From an uncultured Eubacteriales bacterium (GTDB lineage: Bacteria > Bacillota > Clostridia > Oscillospirales > Acutalibacteraceae), in NCBI GenBank assembly GCA_900313475.1, contig OMRJ01000048.1, forward strand, positions 1 through 8,814: 8,814 nt of DNA, written 5' to 3'. The stretch's first letter is position 1. Each line of letters begins with the position of its first letter. The position numbers and the translations under genes were made by a program. The notes under the pieces are model-generated. The model saw only the letters and a list, made by a program, of their open reading frames with translations. It did no database searches and was not told the origin of the DNA. This document shows, in pieces, positions 6,486-8,814 of the stretch.

Positions 6486-7192
6486 ATATAAAATATTTTT
6501 TTAAACCACGCACGCATGTGTTTCGAGCGGTCGCAGTAAATTCCGAATCCTAAAAGTGACGCAAAGCAGACGGCGCATATAATGCCGATAACGAACCAAT
6601 TATTATTATCCGAAAAATATGATGTTGAAAGTCCGGATAACGCCGATACCGTAACAGCATCGATAAGAAGGTGAACAACAATTGCCGAAACTGTTCTTTT
6701 TTTATTGCGCACCCAAACAATAAAGAAAAGCGACGCAAGCGAAGTAAGACCGATCACAGACGCAACAGCTTCCCAAAGCCATGCTTTTCCGGCGCTTAAA
6801 GCGACTACTATAAAGGAATAGAGCACCCCGACCGCGGTATCAAACGCCCACATCAGATACGGACGAGTTTTTTTTGTGATAAACGGAAAAACAAACAGTA
6901 TCCAAAGCAAAAAGCTTGTCGACGCAATATACACCGCCCAGTAATGTCCCCTGAAAAAGAAAATATTTATCAGAAGCAGAACAATGTTTGGTATCAGCAT
7001 TATCATCGTAATGATATATGCGATAAATTTTCTTTGCATCTTTTTAGGAATAACAATTTCGTCGGAAAAAGGCTTGTCTTCATCCTTTGTTTTTTCGTGC
7101 GTCTCCTTCGGGTTATAAACCGGAGCGGAACAAAGCGCACATTTTTTCGCGGACGGGTCAAGCTCGACACCGCAGTTTACACAATATGACAA
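6482..7192 (-). CDS. DUF6320-type zinc-ribbon membrane protein, TTG start
   Basis: 236 residues from the preferred TTG start. The N-terminus MSYCVNCGVELDPSAKKC followed by ALCSAPV is a zinc ribbon (Cys 4, 7, 18, 21). A charged linker (about 28-54) leads to six hydrophobic segments near 56-80, 85-105, 112-132, 137-160, 168-188 and 199-219, and a basic end (DRSKHMRAWFKKIFYI), so both termini are probably cytoplasmic. I recognise the layout as DUF6320, which I recall being encoded beside alcohol-acetyltransferase-like genes in Clostridia, as here. The frame can begin with GTG at 7201, but that codon overlaps the ribosome site GGGAG (7201-7205). The TTG at 7192 is 8 bases from that site and gives the usual short M-x-YC-NCG beginning. 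It starts 5 bases after the acetyltransferase stop. Function unknown; probably the membrane partner of the acetyltransferase. Confidence 0.85.
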   Translation of the reverse strand: MSYCVNCGVELDPSAKKCALCSAPVYNPKETHEKTKDEDKPFSDEIVIPKKMQRKFIAYIITMIMLIPNIVLLLINIFFFRGHYWAVYIASTSFLLWILFVFPFITKKTRPYLMWAFDTAVGVLYSFIVVALSAGKAWLWEAVASVIGLTSLASLFFIVWVRNKKRTVSAIVVHLLIDAVTVSALSGLSTSYFSDNNNWFVIGIICAVCFASLLGFGIYCDRSKHMRAWFKKIFYI

Positions 7193-7197
7193 AGAAA

Positions 7198-8490
7198 TCA
7201 CTCCCTGTTACTCTCTATCTTCACATGAAGTCCCATTTTTACAAGAGAAGTAAAAAATGCCCGTTCGATATCATTTTCGGCAAAGCTGTTTGAAAATGTA
7301 ACAACAAGATTGTTATTGCAGGTCGCAACACCGCATCGTGCGGCATTCAGCTTTCCCGGAGCAGGCATAAAAATAAATTTTTCAACATACGGTTTCATTT
7401 CATCGGGAATATCAACCGAGCCTAAATTTGTAATAAGCGATGAAGTTGTCTGCTCAGCCGTAAAGAAAAACGAAATCGCAACGCCTGCATTCTTTATAAA
7501 AAGCGGCATGCCACGGACTATCGGGTTTCGTTCAATGCCCATATTCGCCGTTATCATCATATTATGCTCTTTCGGATCGTTAGCAAGACGCAGTTGATAT
7601 TTGACCTGTGTGAGAAGTTCCCCGAAAGAATAGTCGCCCTTATTGGGATCAACCTTCACACGCATGCATATAGTAAAATTTCGGAGCGTGTGTGAACCGA
7701 AGGCTCTGCGCAGATCTACGGGAATCTGAATGCTTACTTCCCTTTTACGTTTCTTGCGGGACTCTGTATTCTGCTTATCAATAAGCACCTTAAGCATGAG
7801 CGCAGCCAAAAACTCGGTAACCGTAACACCGTAAGACTTTGTTATTTTATGCAGCGCTTCAAACGGAATGATTCCGGATGTTATGTTCACGGTGTGATAC
7901 GGCATTCTCACGCCGTTGGCATGGTAAACATATTTATCTCTGCGGTCGAACTTTGCCTTTGAATCGGCATTTTTTCCGAATGAATCTTCAAGCTCCGCGT
8001 CGCTGCATTTTTCATTTATGTCAAGCACCGAACGGCTCGCAGGTATATTCACTCCGTGCTTCAATTCAAGATAGCGTGCAATAAGCGTTGACAAAAAAAT
8101 CTTTCCGCCGCAGCCGTCGGTAAGAACATGATAAAAATCTACCGCGACTCGGTTTCCATGGTAATATACTTTAAACAGGAAACGCCCGTTTTCATTGAAT
8201 TTAACACGGTAACACGGATTTTTAATATCCGGCATCACTTCGGGTATGTTTTTGTTTTCTTCAAGATAGTACCAAAAAAAACCGCGGCGAATTCGAACAT
8301 TATAACACGGGAAACGCGGCATTATATCCGACAACGCCTGTTTCAGAATATCCGGTTCAACTTTTTCTTTAAGCTCAAAGCAAACGCGAAAGCTGTTTGA
8401 CCATGTGTTGGAATTCTGTCCGGGAAAGATTTTTGCCGCATTATCAAGCGTGAACCAAAACTTCTTTTTATCTCCGTTAATATCCGCCAT
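7198..8490 (-). CDS. Alcohol-acetyltransferase / condensation-fold acyltransferase (AATase-like)
   Basis: 430 residues, soluble, no signal peptide. The layout is that of the chloramphenicol-acetyltransferase/condensation superfamily, in which a His in an HHxxxDG motif catalyses acyl transfer from CoA or a carrier. Here the motif is FYHVLTDGCGG with His121, Asp125 and Gly126; the first His of the pair is Tyr120, and the catalytic second His is kept. The opening FWFTLDNAAKIFP and SFRVCFELKEKVEPDILKQAL, and the late VDLRRAFGSHTLRNFT and SLITNLGSVDIP, resemble the alcohol acetyltransferase-like proteins of Clostridia, about 420-450 residues long. The ATG at 8490 follows GGTGG by 5 bases; an in-frame GTG at 8499 would add three residues but overlaps that site. 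First gene of operon A, about 22 bases after the predicted transcription start, and followed by its DUF6320-type partner. The acceptor substrate is unknown; despite the name, an envelope or secondary-metabolite acceptor is as likely as a small alcohol. Confidence 0.85.
   Translation of the reverse strand: MADINGDKKKFWFTLDNAAKIFPGQNSNTWSNSFRVCFELKEKVEPDILKQALSDIMPRFPCYNVRIRRGFFWYYLEENKNIPEVMPDIKNPCYRVKFNENGRFLFKVYYHGNRVAVDFYHVLTDGCGGKIFLSTLIARYLELKHGVNIPASRSVLDINEKCSDAELEDSFGKNADSKAKFDRRDKYVYHANGVRMPYHTVNITSGIIPFEALHKITKSYGVTVTEFLAALMLKVLIDKQNTESRKKRKREVSIQIPVDLRRAFGSHTLRNFTICMRVKVDPNKGDYSFGELLTQVKYQLRLANDPKEHNMMITANMGIERNPIVRGMPLFIKNAGVAISFFFTAEQTTSSLITNLGSVDIPDEMKPYVEKFIFMPAPGKLNAARCGVATCNNNLVVTFSNSFAENDIERAFFTSLVKMGLHVKIESNRE
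7201..7205 (-). promoter_or_regulatory. Ribosome binding site supporting a TTG start
   Basis: GGGAG on the minus strand, 8 bases upstream of TTG at 7192. It overlaps the alternative GTG at 7201, which therefore cannot be served by it. This is the basis for choosing the non-ATG start. Confidence 0.7.
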
Positions 8491-8519
8491 AAAAACCACC
8501 GGTAAAAAAATATAGTTTG

Positions 8520-8548
8520 ATTATACATTTTTACAAAAGGAATTTCAA
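8520..8548 (-). promoter_or_regulatory. Consensus sigma-A promoter of operon A
   Basis: Minus strand: -35 TTGAAA (8543-8548), 17-base spacer, -10 TATAAT (8520-8525). The start of transcription would be near 8513, leaving a short leader of about 22 bases before the ATG at 8490. The leader is too short for a riboswitch. Confidence 0.88.
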
Positions 8549-8604
8549 CTGTTTTTATAATTATTACATTGAACGTTTTATATTTGTTTAAAAGTCATAC
8601 ACGC

Positions 8605-8628
8605 AAAAAAGAAGTGTTGTCTAACTTC
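8605..8628 (-). terminator. Weak intrinsic terminator candidate, minus strand
   Basis: GAAGT/ACTTC (8611-8628) form a five-pair stem with an eight-base loop, followed on the minus strand by six T (8605-8610). It could stop transcripts entering from beyond the right edge on the minus strand. The stem is short and AT-rich, so this is only a possibility. Confidence 0.3.
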
Positions 8629-8650
8629 AGCATTACAACTGTAAAAACCA

Positions 8651-8711
8651 ATAAAATAAACGAAAAAAAATAAAAATAGGTGTTGACAACGGCGCACTGC
8701 TGTGATATAAT
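8651..8711 (+). promoter_or_regulatory. Perfect consensus tRNA promoter with upstream A-rich element
   Basis: -35 TTGACA (8683-8688), 17-base spacer, -10 TATAAT (8706-8711), with an extended -10 TG at 8703-8704. Immediately upstream (8651-8680) is a run of A and T resembling an UP element. Transcription should start around 8718, and a small GTTC/GAAC hairpin (8719-8731) forms in the 5' leader before the tRNA. All features fit very strong stable-RNA expression. Confidence 0.92.
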
Positions 8712-8733
8712 TCATATCGTTCTCAAGGAACAC

Positions 8734-8814
8734 GCGAGAGTGGCGGAATCGGCAGACGCGCACGTTTGAGGGGCGTGTGGTAATCCCGTATGGGTTCAAG
8801 TCCCATCTCTCGCA
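8734..8814 (+). tRNA. tRNA-Leu, anticodon GAG
   Basis: 81 bases, complete to the discriminator base. The acceptor stem GCGAGAG (8734-8740) pairs with CTCTCGC (8807-8813), with A73 at 8814. The D-arm has the leucine-type sequence GCGGAATCGGCAGAC. The anticodon stem CACGT/GCGTG encloses TTGAGGG, giving anticodon GAG, which reads CUC and CUU. A long class II variable region (TGGTAATCCCGTA) and the T-arm ATGGG-TTCAAGT-CCCAT follow. The window stops exactly at position 73, so whether CCA is encoded cannot be seen; more stable RNA genes could follow. Confidence 0.96.

Noticed and set aside
8578..8799. Minus-strand open frame across the tRNA region (73 codons)
   Set aside because: It is antisense to the tRNA and its promoter, and the peptide is low-complexity Phe-rich.
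8605..8814. tRNA-associated integration site
   Set aside because: No integrase gene and no repeat of the tRNA 3' end elsewhere in the window; the flank beyond the tRNA is not visible.

Overview
The window looks like ordinary chromosome of a Gram-positive, anaerobic, gut-type Clostridia (Oscillospiraceae/Ruminococcaceae-like) bacterium. This rests on strong GGAGG-type ribosome sites, textbook sigma-A promoters, a Thr/Pro/Gln-rich lipoprotein, and an acetyltransferase paired with a zinc-ribbon membrane protein of the DUF6320 type, a pairing I recall from Clostridia. The taxonomic call is an inference from style, not from a marker gene. I see no mobile element, CRISPR array, prophage gene or integration site.

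Layout. All protein genes lie on the minus strand; the only plus-strand gene is a tRNA-Leu(GAG) at the right edge (8734-8814), behind a perfect consensus promoter. Reading leftwards from there, operon A starts at a consensus promoter (8520-8548). It encodes an alcohol-acetyltransferase/condensation-fold enzyme (start 8490), a six-helix zinc-ribbon membrane protein (best start a TTG at 7192) and a secreted lipoprotein (6448-5480). After the lipoprotein comes a long 3' region with several short hairpins, ending in a very clear intrinsic terminator (5195-5233).

Operon B starts at a second promoter (5080-5109). It encodes a zinc-ribbon four-helix membrane protein (5037-4159), a single-pass membrane protein with four CxxC knuckles and two bacterial Ig-like domains (4162-2666), a GPH/MelB-type sugar symporter (2669-1050), and the N-terminal 344 codons of a GH92 alpha-mannosidase that runs off the left edge (1032-<1). 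The first three genes are joined by 4-base ATGA overlaps and the fourth follows after 17 bases, so the set is almost certainly one transcript.

Function. The transporter plus a GH92 enzyme without a signal peptide suggests import of small alpha-mannosides (for example glycan fragments) and their trimming in the cytoplasm. The role of the two zinc-ribbon proteins at the head of that operon is unknown and is the most unusual part of the window. In operon A, the soluble acyltransferase, the membrane partner and the lipoprotein together suggest modification of an envelope or secreted molecule, but the substrate cannot be read from sequence. Three different membrane proteins here carry CxxC zinc ribbons, one apparently outside the cell. 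The other points worth a second look are the hairpin-rich region at 5195-5345 and an Asp-to-Asn change at the expected cation site of the symporter.
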